Below, piece by piece: positions 45,338-55,060 of a DNA stretch of 64,000 bases. The notes under the pieces were generated by a model. That model saw only the letters and a list, made by a program, of their open reading frames with translations. It ran no database searches and was not told where the DNA came from. The DNA comes from Symploca sp. SIO1C2 (GTDB taxonomy: Bacteria; Cyanobacteriota; Cyanobacteriia; Cyanobacteriales; Coleofasciculaceae), in assembly GCA_010672925.1 (NCBI GenBank), contig JAAHFP010000015.1, positions 62,001 to 126,000 on the forward strand, written 5' to 3'. Every line of letters begins with the position of its first letter. The stretch's first letter is position 1. The position numbers and the translations under genes are program-made.

Positions 45338-45740
45338 AAGCTTGTTGTCTTTATCAAAGTCTTACAGTTGTTTACTCTGATGCCTAGGCAAAAAACTGCC
45401 TCTATATCATCAGTCCTATAAGTAGACTTCAAAGTCAATCAACCCTTTGCCGGAAGATTTAGCAAAACAATCAAATTATTTTTGTTAAGTAGACAACGAA
45501 AAAGATTATAGCGTTTCTCCTTGGGTGATGGTACTTTCGTTAGATAGTTTTTGGTTTTTAGCTGTGGTAGATGACGGTGAATTTTAGCGTAGCGGAGCAA
45601 CGTTAGCAACTAAGCTCTCTTTATTAAGGTGATTCCCTCCAAAAAATGTACCTATCGTAGGGTATGGTAGCCTTTGCACAGCATTCCGTACCGAAAGCGT
45701 AAAGCACCACATAGCGGGTACAACCATTTTCAAAAATAAC
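45338..45740. other. Intergenic region, nothing confident
   Basis: About 400 bp. It has GCGTAGCGGAGCAACGTTAGC, a motif of a kind also seen near 61680-61720, otherwise no gene, terminator or RNA seen. Confidence 0.4.
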
Positions 45741-46145
45741 CTAAGAGGAGGGAGTACACACTCCTCCTATTCCTATTGTTACAGCTCTCATCAAATCCCA
45801 GGCTGTACTATCCACCAAACTAATTTCTTCTTCTTCTGTTTCAGATACATCTAACACAGCCCTAATTTTCTGAAGAGCTTCTTCGAGGTCTCCTCCCCGA
45901 GTTTCCAAATCTCCAATCGTATTCAGTAATTGATCTTTCCCTACAGTTTTGAAGGGACTGCATAGGGTATCGCGATCAATCATACTCTCCCTCAACTCCT
46001 CGGTTGACTCAATTGACTCGACAGATTTATCTTCTTCAGTTATAGTTCCCGTCTGTCCGTATCCAGGACTAGCCAGTATCGCTAGATTCAGCAAGGCGAA
46101 GCTAGCAGTGCCAACTGTGAGTTTTTGAAAAAATTTGCTCTTCAT
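45741..46145 (-). CDS. Small secreted protein of unknown function
   Basis: 134 residues from ATG 46145. A clear signal peptide (about residues 1-30, ending SPGYGQ) is followed by an acidic Ser/Glu-rich segment and a helical part (DQLLNTIGDLETRGGDLEEAL). Two Cys (LCSPF and VCTPS) could form a disulfide. Family not recognised. Confidence 0.6.
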   Translation of the reverse strand: MKSKFFQKLTVGTASFALLNLAILASPGYGQTGTITEEDKSVESIESTEELRESMIDRDTLCSPFKTVGKDQLLNTIGDLETRGGDLEEALQKIRAVLDVSETEEEEISLVDSTAWDLMRAVTIGIGGVCTPSS

Positions 46146-46285
46146 GTGATTCGTTTCCCTTCCCTGTTCCCAATCAATACTACAAAATTGGGGAGTATGA
46201 TGCTCCTCCTTTTGCCTAATGGCTTCTGGATTAACTCCACCACTATGGTTGAATTGACGGTTAAAGGAGCCTGAAGGTTTCTTCT

Positions 46286-46324
46286 GAAGGCAGGAGGCAG
46301 GAGGCAGAAGGCAGAAGGCAGGAG
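46286..46324. repeat. GGCAGGA heptamers
   Basis: About five period-7 units of GGCAGGA/GGCAGAA between two minus-strand genes. Confidence 0.85.
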
Positions 46325-46504
46325 GAAGTCCTGATGAAAAAATTTCACCACCAAGTAATGAAAGTTGACTGTTGACTTGTCCCTACTTTCAAGTCAGACT
46401 CCCATGAACTTTAACCCCACAAAGTAGGATGAAAATCTCTTTTTCTCCGCGTCTCCGGGTCACCTTGTCCCCGCGTCTACTTTCAAAATTTCTGCATCTC
46501 CCCG

Positions 46505-47485
46505 TTAGGCAACTTCTCTTTCTTCAACCAGCGGTTGCTTGCGAACAGATTTCTTCAGCATCCAAGTACTTATCCCCAGCAAAGCCAACACTACTCCTGG
46601 TTCTGGAACTGATGTATTATTGTTACTGCTGACTGTAGGAGCTGACGATGCAATCAAATTGTTGGCAGTAGTAGTGGATGGGGTAAACAAACTACTAGTG
46701 GAAGGAGCAGTAGTATTGGAAGCTGGACTGGTGTCTAATCCTAAGTTGAAAACTCCAGATGCTAGGGGTAGCTCATCTCCAACAAAAGTTTGGTAAAAGC
46801 TAATGACTTGAGAAATATCAGCAGGAATCCCTAATCCTAGTGAATCACTTAAATCAACCAACCCACTTAACACAGCACTCATACCGAAAGTCCCATCGGC
46901 AGTGATGGTGCAGGCTCCAGTCAGGCATTCGGAGACAATATTAGGGTTGTATCCGTCAATAACAATGGCATTGGTCTCGTTCAAGTAATTAATCGCAAAG
47001 TTAGTGGTCTGGGAAGTGCCATCAACAACAAGGTTACCAGTACCAGTCAAATTAGCGTTAAATAAACTATCCAATAAGTCAATCCCATCATTGGGGGTAG
47101 CAATCAAAGCAGAAAGTCCGCTTAACTCAGGAGGCAGTAAGTCAAAATATTCTGAGGGAATCGGTTCAAAAAGACCACCAAAGAGGGAGGCATCTATAGT
47201 TATATCTCCATCTTCAAATTGCGCTGGGTCATCTAAAACAGTGAAACTACCACTTAAAGATTCGGAGAAGTTATACTCCGTCGGTATATTACCAGGATCT
47301 AACCCCAGTAAAGCTTCAATTTCAGGAATGATCAGTAGCTCTGCTACTGGGCTAGCAGTAACATTCCCAGAAACATTACCACTATAGTCAAAATTTATGG
47401 TATCTGCTGCTGTTGCTGGAGATATGCCAATTGCTCCTACCGCCAGAAATGCTGTGGTGGCAGTAACCATAGATAATGTTTTCAT
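46505..47485 (-). CDS. PEP-CTERM sorted secreted protein
   Basis: Start taken as ATG 47485. About 326 residues. A signal peptide (about 1-28, ending SPATAA) is followed by a beta-rich secreted domain, a Ser/Thr/Asn-rich linker and a C-terminal sorting tail: VPEPG, a hydrophobic stretch (VVLALLGISTWML) and basic residues (KKSVRK). This is the PEP-CTERM signal recognised by exosortase in polysaccharide-producing bacteria. An unusual 11-residue acidic extension follows the basic cluster. Function of the secreted domain unknown. Confidence 0.88.
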   Translation of the reverse strand: MKTLSMVTATTAFLAVGAIGISPATAADTINFDYSGNVSGNVTASPVAELLIIPEIEALLGLDPGNIPTEYNFSESLSGSFTVLDDPAQFEDGDITIDASLFGGLFEPIPSEYFDLLPPELSGLSALIATPNDGIDLLDSLFNANLTGTGNLVVDGTSQTTNFAINYLNETNAIVIDGYNPNIVSECLTGACTITADGTFGMSAVLSGLVDLSDSLGLGIPADISQVISFYQTFVGDELPLASGVFNLGLDTSPASNTTAPSTSSLFTPSTTTANNLIASSAPTVSSNNNTSVPEPGVVLALLGISTWMLKKSVRKQPLVEEREVA

Positions 47486-47608
47486 CGTCAATCTCTCTTG
47501 CCCCTGGTAGATTTTGGGATGACTTTACCAATGCCCAATATATACAATTACTTTAGCCAATGACTCTAAAGTAACTGTACAAATGATCTTTATTGTCAAA
47601 AATCTTCA

Positions 47609-48244
47609 TCAAACAAGCACTGTTGTCTTGACCTGGGCAACAAAATTAGATAAGATATGCAACCCTGCACTGGAAGATTTTTCTGGGTGGAATTGTACTG
47701 CCATTAAGTTGTTCCTTGCGATCGCAGCAGTTACCCTCTGACTACCGTGAGTGACAGTGGCTGACCTAATATCAGGATCAACTGGGTCAACATAGTAGGA
47801 GTGAACAAAATAAACATAAGGGTTGTGTGGTAATTGCTGCCACAAAGGACAATCTGGTTGAGTAAACTCCAATTGATTCCAACCCATGTGGGGAATGGTT
47901 ATTCTGGGTTCTGGATGAAAGCGGCGCACTGTACCAGCAATAATTCCCAGTCCTGGTTCCTTGCCTTCTTCAGAACCATCAAACAAAATTTGTAATCCGA
48001 GGCAGATCCCTAAAAATGGTTTGCCGCTGGAAATGGCATTTTTAATTGGTTCGACTAAATTGCGCGATCGCAAATGTTGCACTGCTGGATCAAAGGCTCC
48101 CACTCCCGGTAAGATTACTGCATCAGCTGCCTCAATATCTGCTGGAGAATCAGTAACTTTAGTTATTGCCCCAGCTTTCTCTAAGCCTTTGCAAGCAGAG
48201 TGCAAATTTCCCATATCGTAGTCTACAACGGCAATCACTGCCAT
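47609..48244 (-). CDS. hisH: Imidazole glycerol phosphate synthase, glutaminase subunit
   Basis: 211 residues from ATG 48244. A class I glutamine amidotransferase: VVDYDMGNLHSACKGLEKAG, nucleophile Cys in FLGICLGLQILF, and the His/Glu pair in VQFHPEKSS. It supplies ammonia to HisF in histidine biosynthesis. The hisF gene is not adjacent. Confidence 0.96.
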   Translation of the reverse strand: MAVIAVVDYDMGNLHSACKGLEKAGAITKVTDSPADIEAADAVILPGVGAFDPAVQHLRSRNLVEPIKNAISSGKPFLGICLGLQILFDGSEEGKEPGLGIIAGTVRRFHPEPRITIPHMGWNQLEFTQPDCPLWQQLPHNPYVYFVHSYYVDPVDPDIRSATVTHGSQRVTAAIARNNLMAVQFHPEKSSSAGLHILSNFVAQVKTTVLV

Positions 48245-48284
48245 GAGCTAATTCTCCCCTACCTTGATTCTTCAAGTTTATTGT

Positions 48285-48803
48285 ATGTCCAGAAAACTTC
48301 TCCTAACCTCTTTTCAAACCTGGCTACCTCATCAAAAATCTAATTCGTCGGATGATTTACTAGAGAAAATCGCCCAACAGGAGAGTTTTCCTTACTCTTT
48401 AAACTACTTGAGACAGTTGCCGGTGGATACTGTCCAAGCTAGCAGTCGTGTGATTGCCAAAATTGAGCACTTACGACCTGATAGCATTCTATTATGTGGC
48501 ATGGCAGAGAAGCGGACTCAATTAACGGTAGAGTCTTGTGCTACTTGTGGAGATACCCAACTCAGAACCAAGGTGGATTTAAAACAATTAGTAACGGGTT
48601 TGGCAGTAACAGAGATTAGCGATGAGGCAGGTAAATTTGTCTGTGAGGGACTTTACTACCAGATTTTAAAGCATCTGCAAGGGCGAAACTTTAACATGAA
48701 TTGCATTTTTGTCCATGTTCCGTTATTGACAGGAGACAATTTTTCTGGTGTTATCGATGATTTTAGATTACTTATCAAGGGACTTGCCTACTGGGGAGAT
48801 TAA
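48285..48803 (+). CDS. Peptidase C15 (pyroglutamyl peptidase I)-like protein
   Basis: Start chosen at ATG 48285 (MSRKLLLTSFQTWLP); the frame extends seven codons upstream. About 172 residues, shorter than the usual 200-220. DEAGKFVCEGLYYQIL corresponds to the catalytic-Cys block and IFVHVPLL to the catalytic-His block of C15 peptidases. The Glu region is less clear. The family removes N-terminal pyroglutamate from peptides; activity here is likely but not certain. Divergent from hisH with only 40 bp between. Confidence 0.75.
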   Translation: MSRKLLLTSFQTWLPHQKSNSSDDLLEKIAQQESFPYSLNYLRQLPVDTVQASSRVIAKIEHLRPDSILLCGMAEKRTQLTVESCATCGDTQLRTKVDLKQLVTGLAVTEISDEAGKFVCEGLYYQILKHLQGRNFNMNCIFVHVPLLTGDNFSGVIDDFRLLIKGLAYWGD

Positions 48804-48812
48804 CAGGCAACA

Positions 48813-48950
48813 GTAGGGGCGGGTTTAGGGAAAACAGATACCACTTTACCTGAATATTGAAATCAAAACCCGCCCAACACGGTTCCCCAATTAACTCTTT
48901 TAGGGAACTGTGTTGGGTCTCGCTATTGCAAGATCCAACCTACATTTTTA
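48813..48950. repeat. Dispersed inverted-repeat elements
   Basis: A GTAGGGGCGGGTTTAG...AACCCGCCC element (48813-48876) overlaps a CCCAACACGG...TGTGTTGGG hairpin and a CCAACCTACAT tail. A similar GTTGGGT...CAACCTACAT arrangement occurs near 57686-57730. Confidence 0.65.
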
Positions 48951-48964
48951 GGTGTGTCGCGCCA

Positions 48965-49837
48965 CTACAAATATTTTTTCAATAACAACTCCAGCTTCTC
49001 CTTAGTTGCTGCTGGAGCCTTATCTAAAGGTGTCAAAATCGCATATTTTAAGGCTGAGTGTGCCTCGGATACCGGTGGATTGGTGGCTAAACGCTTGACT
49101 GTTTCTTGAATTACCTTCTGAGCATTAGTAGCATTGCGCTGCAAATTATCAATGATCATCTCCACCGTCACACTATCATGTTCAGGATGCCAGCAGTCGT
49201 AATCTGTTACTAGAGCTAAAGTAGCGTAAGCGATTTCTGCTTCCCTTGCCAACTTTGCTTCCGGCAAATTCGTCATACCGATTACTGTTGCTCCCCAACT
49301 GCGGTAAAGTTCAGACTCTGCCTTTGTCGAGAAAGCAGGACCTTCCATACAAACGTAGGTGCCACCCCGATGGAGATTAACATCTGTTAACTCTAAGCTA
49401 GCTACAGCATCTGCCACAACCCCAGCCAGTTGATCGCATACCGGATCTGCGAAGGCAATGTGAGCAATAATTCCTTCCCCAAAAAAAGTAGAGACCCGGT
49501 TCTTCGTCCTATCAATAAACTGTTCCGGTACTACCATATCCAAAGGTTTTGCTTCTTGCTTGAGAGAGCCAACAGCTGAGGCGGAGATAAGATACTCCAC
49601 ACCTAACTGCTTCATCGCATGGATATTGGCGCGGAAAGGTAGCTCAGAAGGCATCAGATGATGATTGCGCCCGTGGCGAGCGAGGAAAGCTACAGGAGTT
49701 CCTGCTAAATTGCCGACAATTAAGGCATCAGAAGGAGCACCAAAAGGGGTATCAAGCTGCACCTCTGTGACATCCTGGAGAGCGTCCATTTGGTAAAGTC
49801 CGCTACCACCAATAATCCCAATTTTTGCCTGAGTCAT
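48965..49837 (-). CDS. mtnP: S-methyl-5'-thioadenosine phosphorylase
   Basis: Start taken as ATG 49837 ([15 protein letters not shown]); the frame extends ten codons upstream. About 290 residues. [12 protein letters not shown], then [44 protein letters not shown] and [16 protein letters not shown] are the purine nucleoside phosphorylase / MTAP blocks. It splits 5'-methylthioadenosine to adenine and methylthioribose-1-phosphate in methionine salvage. Confidence 0.95.
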   Translation of the reverse strand: MTQAKIGIIGGSGLYQMDALQDVTEVQLDTPFGAPSDALIVGNLAGTPVAFLARHGRNHHLMPSELPFRANIHAMKQLGVEYLISASAVGSLKQEAKPLDMVVPEQFIDRTKNRVSTFFGEGIIAHIAFADPVCDQLAGVVADAVASLELTDVNLHRGGTYVCMEGPAFSTKAESELYRSWGATVIGMTNLPEAKLAREAEIAYATLALVTDYDCWHPEHDSVTVEMIIDNLQRNATNAQKVIQETVKRLATNPPVSEAHSALKYAILTPLDKAPAATKEKLELLLKKYL

Positions 49838-49877
49838 GTTCCTCGCTTGTTGCTGCTTGTTCTCCAAGCTATTTTAT

Positions 49878-50168
49878 CAGGGAGCTGAGGGAGCTGGGGA
49901 AGCTGAGGGAGCTGAGGAAGCTGAGGGAGCTGGGGAAGCTGAGGGAGCTGAGGAAGCTGAGGGAGCTGAGGGAGCTGAGGAAGCTGAGGAAGCTGAGGAA
50001 GCTGGGGGAGAAACCTATTACATCATTTTAGGTGTACCACGGCACTGGCTTTCTTCCCTCCAATCTTCTGCTCCCTGCCTCCTGCCTCCGGTTCCCCTCC
50101 TGGGAGGGGTTAGGGGTGGGTTCTGCCTGCCTCCTGCCTCCTGCCTCCTGCCTCCTGCCTCCTGCCTT
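49878..50168. repeat. 9-bp minisatellite and heptamer array
   Basis: About 49878-50010 repeats a 9-bp unit (GAGCTGAGG with AAGCTGAGG and GAGCTGGGG variants), the only clear period-9 array here. About 50125-50168 carries CTGCCTC heptamers; between them is GGGAGGGG-type sequence. The frames over it (Glu/Ala/Gly repeats) are not genes. Confidence 0.9.
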
Positions 50169-50180
50169 CAAAGCACTGGC

Positions 50181-50474
50181 TTAATGGTAGATTTCCCCAT
50201 TGGTAGCAGCTTGCTTAATACCTAGGATGATTGGTGGCTGAGTACTGACTGGCACCAATGCCCATTTGTCTTGGATGTATTTTAAATCTTCTGACTTAGA
50301 TACATAGCTTTCCACGTAGCCACAGCTACCACAAATATAGGTATCCAAGGGAGCATAACGCTTATCACAACTACCGGAGCCTAAGGTTATCGTATTAAGA
50401 GCTGGAAATTGGCGATTAGTGTTGCTTCTAACATTACGCTCACCGCATTTAGGACATTGACCATTTTTCATCAT
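50181..50474 (-). CDS. Small zinc-ribbon protein
   Basis: 97 residues from ATG 50474; a second ATG follows immediately. Two Cys pairs, CPKCGERN (residues about 8-15) and CGSCGYVE (about 48-55), bracket a short beta segment, giving a rubredoxin/zinc-ribbon knuckle. Family otherwise unknown. A structured intergenic segment (50589-50688) lies upstream. Confidence 0.65.
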   Translation of the reverse strand: MMKNGQCPKCGERNVRSNTNRQFPALNTITLGSGSCDKRYAPLDTYICGSCGYVESYVSKSEDLKYIQDKWALVPVSTQPPIILGIKQAATNGEIYH

Positions 50475-50530
50475 TACGAATTCCTTAAAAGTTTCAACCA
50501 GCTTTAATTAATTTTTCTGCCTTGGTAGAA

Positions 50531-50536
50531 TATAAT
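50531..50536 (+). promoter_or_regulatory. Possible -10 box
   Basis: TATAAT matches the -10 consensus exactly; no good -35 at the expected distance. It could drive a plus-strand RNA through the structured region. Confidence 0.3.
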
Positions 50537-50580
50537 CAAGAAAATCTATACGCCAAGGTAGAAATTGCTGGCATAAAAAA

Positions 50581-50840
50581 AGTGAGTAGCAAGGCTGTCA
50601 GGGTCGGTATTATCTCTCATTCCGAGGGAATATACTGAAGCACTTCAGCCCTTGAGGTTGTAAGACAACCCAAGGATTACAACCTTGCTCAATTTTCTAT
50701 GCCATTAGACACTAAGGTATCTCCGTCTATAGAAAGATGGCAACTATTTTGATAAAGCCGTAAGCCCCCGAAGGACTGAGCTGCCGTGTATCGTAAAGTT
50801 TCAATCAGCTCTTCGGTGCGGCGGGACGTTTTTTTATTTG
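50581..50840 (+). ncRNA. Candidate structured non-coding RNA(s)
   Basis: Part 1 (50589-50688): closing stem GCAAGG / CCTTGC enclosing hairpins CTGAAG-CA-CTTCAG (50635-50648) and CCTTG-A-GGTTGT / ACAACC-CAAGG (50650-50675). Part 2: CCGAA...GAGCTG pairs with CAGCTC TTCGG (50768-50816) and a T7 tract ends at 50835. I cannot match it to a known family. It could equally be a leader for the minus-strand zinc-ribbon gene. Confidence 0.45.
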
Positions 50841-51499
50841 GGAGTCCCTTAATGCCCCGCTATACAGCTAGAACATCAATCCAGTAATAAAAGTTGACAA
50901 ATTGGGAAAGGAAAAATCAGTACCTTTAGCTTTCTCCAGTTTCCAATGGTGCAAGGATTTACTCTCATACCAAATCCGGTATCGATATACCCGCTATGCC
51001 CACATTGTAGAGACGCGCCTGCCTTTATAATGCCCGTAGGGCTGTTGGCACGTCTCTACAGGATTTTGTACGGTTTTACTCCCTTGTCACCAAGTCTTCC
51101 TTGTCCCCCTTGTCTTGTCCCAACCCGAAAGTAAAAAACCTACCCTTTCCAGGGGGTCTGGGGGAGCATCCCATTTTGGAAAAGCATTACCCACAATAAG
51201 GGCATGGCAATAGTTTTAGACCCCTTAAAAGAGCTAACTCACCAAAGAGGATGTCACAATTACGCTCATCAACGCTCTAGTGCAGTGCAGCGGAAATAAC
51301 CTACCTGATTAACAATGGACGAAAAGTAGATACCATAAACATTAAAGTATCCTGCCTCGTGACTTGTAAGTAGGCAACAGGCAACTTTGGAAGAGCCTAC
51401 TCTCATAACCCGGTGGTGAAATTTTTTCATCAGGACTGCCTTCTGGCACTAGTGATGTTACTCTTGAGCATCTTCAGATATTATTTTTGAAAACTTTTC
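50841..51499. other. Intergenic DNA with a palindromic repeat
   Basis: TGTAGAGACG at 51004 and CGTCTCTACA at 51051 flank about 40 bp; the arms match the 28-bp palindrome at 19530. The rest has no gene; a 62-codon frame (50946-51134) lacks any conserved feature. The promoter of the Crp-family gene is probably in the last 100 bp. Confidence 0.6.
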
Positions 51500-52189
51500 A
51501 TGCAAACTAAGGCTTTTAGCGAGATTTTCCCACTGTTCAATACAGCTAATCCACAGACATTGGAATTGTTCTTGTCTGTTGCAGTAGAACACGAATACCC
51601 AACAGGTAGAGCAGTCTTAATGGAAGATTCCTGGGGCAATGCAGTGTACTTTGTTGTCTCTGGCTGGGTAAAAGTTCGACGCCTCTACGGAGAAAATGCT
51701 GTAGCGCTGGCAATTTTGGGTAGAGGTGATTTTTTTGGTGAGATGGCAATTCTCGATGAATCGCCCCGCTCCACCGATGTTGTTGCTCTTTCTACCGTTA
51801 AACTACTCAGTGTACCTGCTCAGCGTTTTATTCAAACTCTGTTCAAGGATCCCCAGTTACACCACCGCATGTTGCAATTAATGGTGCGGCGGCTACGTCA
51901 GACTAATATCCGTCTCCAACTACGCCGTCAGCCACCAGCGGTGAGGCTGGCTAATACCCTGGTTAACTTAGCACAAAGCTACGGTCAATCAACTGCGCAG
52001 GGTATGGAAATATTGAACATACCCTACAAGGATTTAGCTGATGTCACAGACATCAGTGTTGAAGATACCACCAAAATTATGCAAAAACTCGACAGTAAAG
52101 GTTGGGTTAAAATTGATGAGCAATATCAGACTCTGTGCTTAGCCAATATCAAGCAACTTAATCATCTAGCAAGAGTAGTTAGGGGCTAG
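51500..52189 (+). CDS. Crp/Fnr family transcriptional regulator
   Basis: 229 residues from ATG 51500. Residues about 10-125 form a cyclic-nucleotide-binding beta-barrel (AVYFVVSGWVKVRR, GDFFGEMAILDESPRSTDVVA). A dimerisation helix follows (about 125-150), then an HTH_Crp domain (about 150-225; NIPYKDLADVTDISVEDTTKIMQKL). It differs clearly from NtcA. The FGEMAIL...RSTDV block is close to cAMP-binding pockets, so nucleotide binding is possible. Targets unknown. Confidence 0.88.
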   Translation: MQTKAFSEIFPLFNTANPQTLELFLSVAVEHEYPTGRAVLMEDSWGNAVYFVVSGWVKVRRLYGENAVALAILGRGDFFGEMAILDESPRSTDVVALSTVKLLSVPAQRFIQTLFKDPQLHHRMLQLMVRRLRQTNIRLQLRRQPPAVRLANTLVNLAQSYGQSTAQGMEILNIPYKDLADVTDISVEDTTKIMQKLDSKGWVKIDEQYQTLCLANIKQLNHLARVVRG

Positions 52190-52372
52190 TACCGCTGCGC
52201 GGAATTAAGAATTAAGAATTAAGAATGCTTATAGAGTAAGGATTCTATCAATCTCAAACTGGTGGGCTATTTCCATGCCCGCTGCACTAGTGCTTGGAAG
52301 ATAGGAGGCAGGATTCAGGAGGATTTTCAAGGAAGAGAAAATTTTTAAAACCTAACACCTAACACCTAACAC
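52190..52372. repeat. AATTAAG and CACCTAA heptamers
   Basis: AATTAAG units at about 52202-52225, starting 13 bp after the Crp stop, and CACCTAA units at about 52350-52373, abutting the end of the next gene. Confidence 0.8.
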
Positions 52373-52702
52373 CTACTCACTACTTTGTCCGGGAATTTCA
52401 CTACACACTTCATAAAAAGAGGTGGTTGGAGATTGAGTAAACAAAGGAGACATTTGATGCAAAATTGATTGGTAAGCCTCATTTTGATTAGCTTCCATAT
52501 CGTCGATGTTTTCCCAAAAAATAACGGCAATGCCTTTATCTGTACCAGGTTCTCGCAGGAGATAAGCTCCCTTGAAACCTTTGGTGTAAGTTGATACAGC
52601 TTTTTCAAAGAGCTGCTCTGCTTCTTCAAATTTACCTGGTTTGAATTCTCCGATCGCAACATAAGCAAATTTATGCTTAAGAAAATCTAAAAATTCTGTC
52701 AT
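52373..52702 (-). CDS. ABM-like (antibiotic biosynthesis monooxygenase) fold protein
   Basis: 109 residues from ATG 52702. KFAYVAIGEFKPGKFEEAEQLFEKA, then GFKGAYLLREPGTDKGIAVIFWENIDDMEAN is the beta-alpha-beta pattern of dimeric ABM/ferredoxin-like proteins. Many are heme- or quinone-related monooxygenases, others have no assigned role. Its stop merges with the CACCTAA heptamers. Confidence 0.75.
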   Translation of the reverse strand: MTEFLDFLKHKFAYVAIGEFKPGKFEEAEQLFEKAVSTYTKGFKGAYLLREPGTDKGIAVIFWENIDDMEANQNEAYQSILHQMSPLFTQSPTTSFYEVCSEIPGQSSE

Positions 52703-52754
52703 GGCTTCCTCCTTAGACTAAGCTTACTATTAACAACTTCCATACAGATAACCT

Positions 52755-54740
52755 CTAAAATCTCTGAGGCATTTGCCAAATTTTGATAGTTTTATCCAAA
52801 CTCCCGCTCACTAGGGTCTGTCCATCGGAGCTAATGGCAAGGGAGTAAATCCAAGCATCATGTCCAGGAAAAATATCTTGAAGAACACCTGTGCTCAAAT
52901 TCCACAGCTTGATATTTTTGTCTACTCCTCCACTTACTAGGGTCTGTCCATTAGAGCTCAGAGCCAGGGAATAAACACGACTCCAATGCCCTTCCATGAT
53001 ATCCTGTGGCTCCCCAGTATTGAGATTCCAAATCCTGATTTTTTCGTCACCTGTAGTCACTAACCTAGGTCCTAAACCTTCAAAGAAGGCATCGGGATTA
53101 GCATTAATAGCAAGGGAGGCAACATAGTTGGCATGTCCGGTGAGAGTATTTTTTAACTCTCCTGTCTCCAGATCCCAAATTTTGATTACTTCATCACTCC
53201 CACTCACTAGGGTTTGTCCGTCCTCACTAATGGTAAGGGAGACAATGGAGTCGGTATTTCCTTCAAGAGTGTTTTGTAACTCTCCTGTTTCTCGCTCCCA
53301 AATTTTAATCGTTTTATCAGAACTGCCACTAACAATATTTTTGCCATCGGGACTAAAGGTTACAGCTAAGATAGCTCCCTGATGCTCATCAAAAGTATTA
53401 AGCAACTCACCGGTATTGAGATCCCAAGTTTTAAGAGTATTGTCGAGAGAGCCACTAACAATAGTTTCTCCATCCGGACTAATAGCTAAAGCCCAAATTG
53501 GTTGCTCGTGTCCCTCCAGGGTATTAAGCAACTCACCATTATTGAGATTCCACGTTTTGAGAGTCTTGTCAAGCGAGCCGCTGACAATAGTTTCTCCATC
53601 AGGGCTAATGGCTACAGCGCGAACCCCCTCAGTATGACCAGTGAGGGTCTTGAGTAATGCGACTTCTTCTTTCCCAGAGATCGTTTCTGCTAAAGGAGAG
53701 ACTTCCCAAACTTTGACCTGCCTGTCACCACCACCACTAGCAAGGCTTTGACCATCGGGACTCAGGACAATATCATAAATCGGTTCCTCATGTCCAATAA
53801 AATTACCTTTAAGTTCACCAGTCTTCAGATCCCAACTCTTGAGGGTTTTGCGATTCGTGCCACCAATCAAGGTTTTACCATCCCCAGAAAAAGCAATTGA
53901 GTAAACCCAATCTCCAGAACTAATGGTTCTTCTGAGTTTGCCAGTCCGCAGATTCCAAACTTTAATGGTATCTTTGTTGTCTAAACTACTACTAACTAAG
54001 GTTTGATCATCAGGGCTGAAAGCTAAAGACCTCGCCCAAGTTGAATGCCCAGTCAAAGTATAGAGAGGGTCATCGGACTCCATATTCCAGACATTAACCA
54101 CCCCTTCAGAATCACCACTGGCAATTAATGAACCATCTGAACTAATAGCCAGGGAGACAACTAAGCCTGGATGTCCAGAGAGTTTACGCATTAACTCCCC
54201 TGTCCTCAGATCCCATACTCGGATAGTTTTGTCCCAACTGCCACTCACAAGAGTTTGTCCGTCAGGGCTAAAAGCAACAGCTATTACATTGTCTGTATGT
54301 CCAGCGAAAGTCTGGATTAACTCCCCTGTATACAAATCCCAAATCTTGATCGTTTTATCACTACTACCACTAGCCAGAGTTCTACCATCTGGGCTTATAG
54401 CGATGTCGTACACCCATTTTTCTGAGGAAATGGTACGAACTAGCTCACCACTAGCTAAATCCCAAATATTGATAGATTGGTCATCGCCCCCACTAACAAG
54501 AATTTGACCATCAGGGCTAATGGCCAGGGATTTGATATTTTCCGTGTGCCCAGAGGGTTTAGGGATAGGTGGAGCATCCTCTGGCTGAGGTGGAGCCTCT
54601 TCTGGCTGAGCCTGGGCAATTAACTGCCCTGTTCTTGCGATCGCTAGAGTAGATCCAGACCAATATAAGCTACCAGTAGTGGCAACTCCTGTAACTATGA
54701 AAACTGATAGTGCTTTCCAAGATGATTGAGACAGACCCAT
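52755..54740 (-). CDS. Membrane-anchored or secreted WD40 repeat protein
   Basis: Start taken as ATG 54740. About 661 residues. An N-terminal hydrophobic segment (about 12-32) and a Pro/Glu/Ala-rich linker lead to about 14 WD40 repeats (LAISPDGQ...GSxDKTIKIWDL pattern), enough for two beta-propellers. The first segment is a signal peptide or anchor, so the propellers probably lie outside the cytoplasm. Such proteins act as interaction scaffolds; partners unknown. Confidence 0.9.
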   Translation of the reverse strand: MGLSQSSWKALSVFIVTGVATTGSLYWSGSTLAIARTGQLIAQAQPEEAPPQPEDAPPIPKPSGHTENIKSLAISPDGQILVSGGDDQSINIWDLASGELVRTISSEKWVYDIAISPDGRTLASGSSDKTIKIWDLYTGELIQTFAGHTDNVIAVAFSPDGQTLVSGSWDKTIRVWDLRTGELMRKLSGHPGLVVSLAISSDGSLIASGDSEGVVNVWNMESDDPLYTLTGHSTWARSLAFSPDDQTLVSSSLDNKDTIKVWNLRTGKLRRTISSGDWVYSIAFSGDGKTLIGGTNRKTLKSWDLKTGELKGNFIGHEEPIYDIVLSPDGQSLASGGGDRQVKVWEVSPLAETISGKEEVALLKTLTGHTEGVRAVAISPDGETIVSGSLDKTLKTWNLNNGELLNTLEGHEQPIWALAISPDGETIVSGSLDNTLKTWDLNTGELLNTFDEHQGAILAVTFSPDGKNIVSGSSDKTIKIWERETGELQNTLEGNTDSIVSLTISEDGQTLVSGSDEVIKIWDLETGELKNTLTGHANYVASLAINANPDAFFEGLGPRLVTTGDEKIRIWNLNTGEPQDIMEGHWSRVYSLALSSNGQTLVSGGVDKNIKLWNLSTGVLQDIFPGHDAWIYSLAISSDGQTLVSGSLDKTIKIWQMPQRF

Positions 54741-54746
54741 TGTCAC

Positions 54747-55060
54747 TTAGTCAAAAAAATTTACAATTGACTTGATTAAACCAAATCCTGCTTACTTACG
54801 GGGAGATATTAGAAATTTTTTCTGTGGGGCAACAGCTAGATAGACGAGAACTATGGAAGGGTTAATTCTAGATCAAATAATGTGGCTATTGTCAAGTACA
54901 TCCTATACCAAAATTAGATGAGCTTACTCTGCCTGCTTAGGGAGTTATTCACTGGGTTTGAATTTTCATTCATGGGGGTTAATTTTTTTCCTAGGGACTG
55001 CCTTCCTACCCTAGATAGCTAGTAGACTTGCATAGTTCTTAAACACTAATCGACAAGGCA
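54747..55060. other. Intergenic region, nothing confident
   Basis: About 310 bp with no gene or clear signal; the element at 55061-55195 follows. Confidence 0.4.

Noticed and set aside
49825-50225. Glu/Ala/Gly- and Leu/Arg-repeat frames after mtnP
   Set aside because: Direct translations of the 9-bp minisatellite; no start signal or conserved part.
50946-51134. 62-codon frame near the 51004 hairpin
   Set aside because: Runs across a palindromic repeat and lacks any conserved feature.
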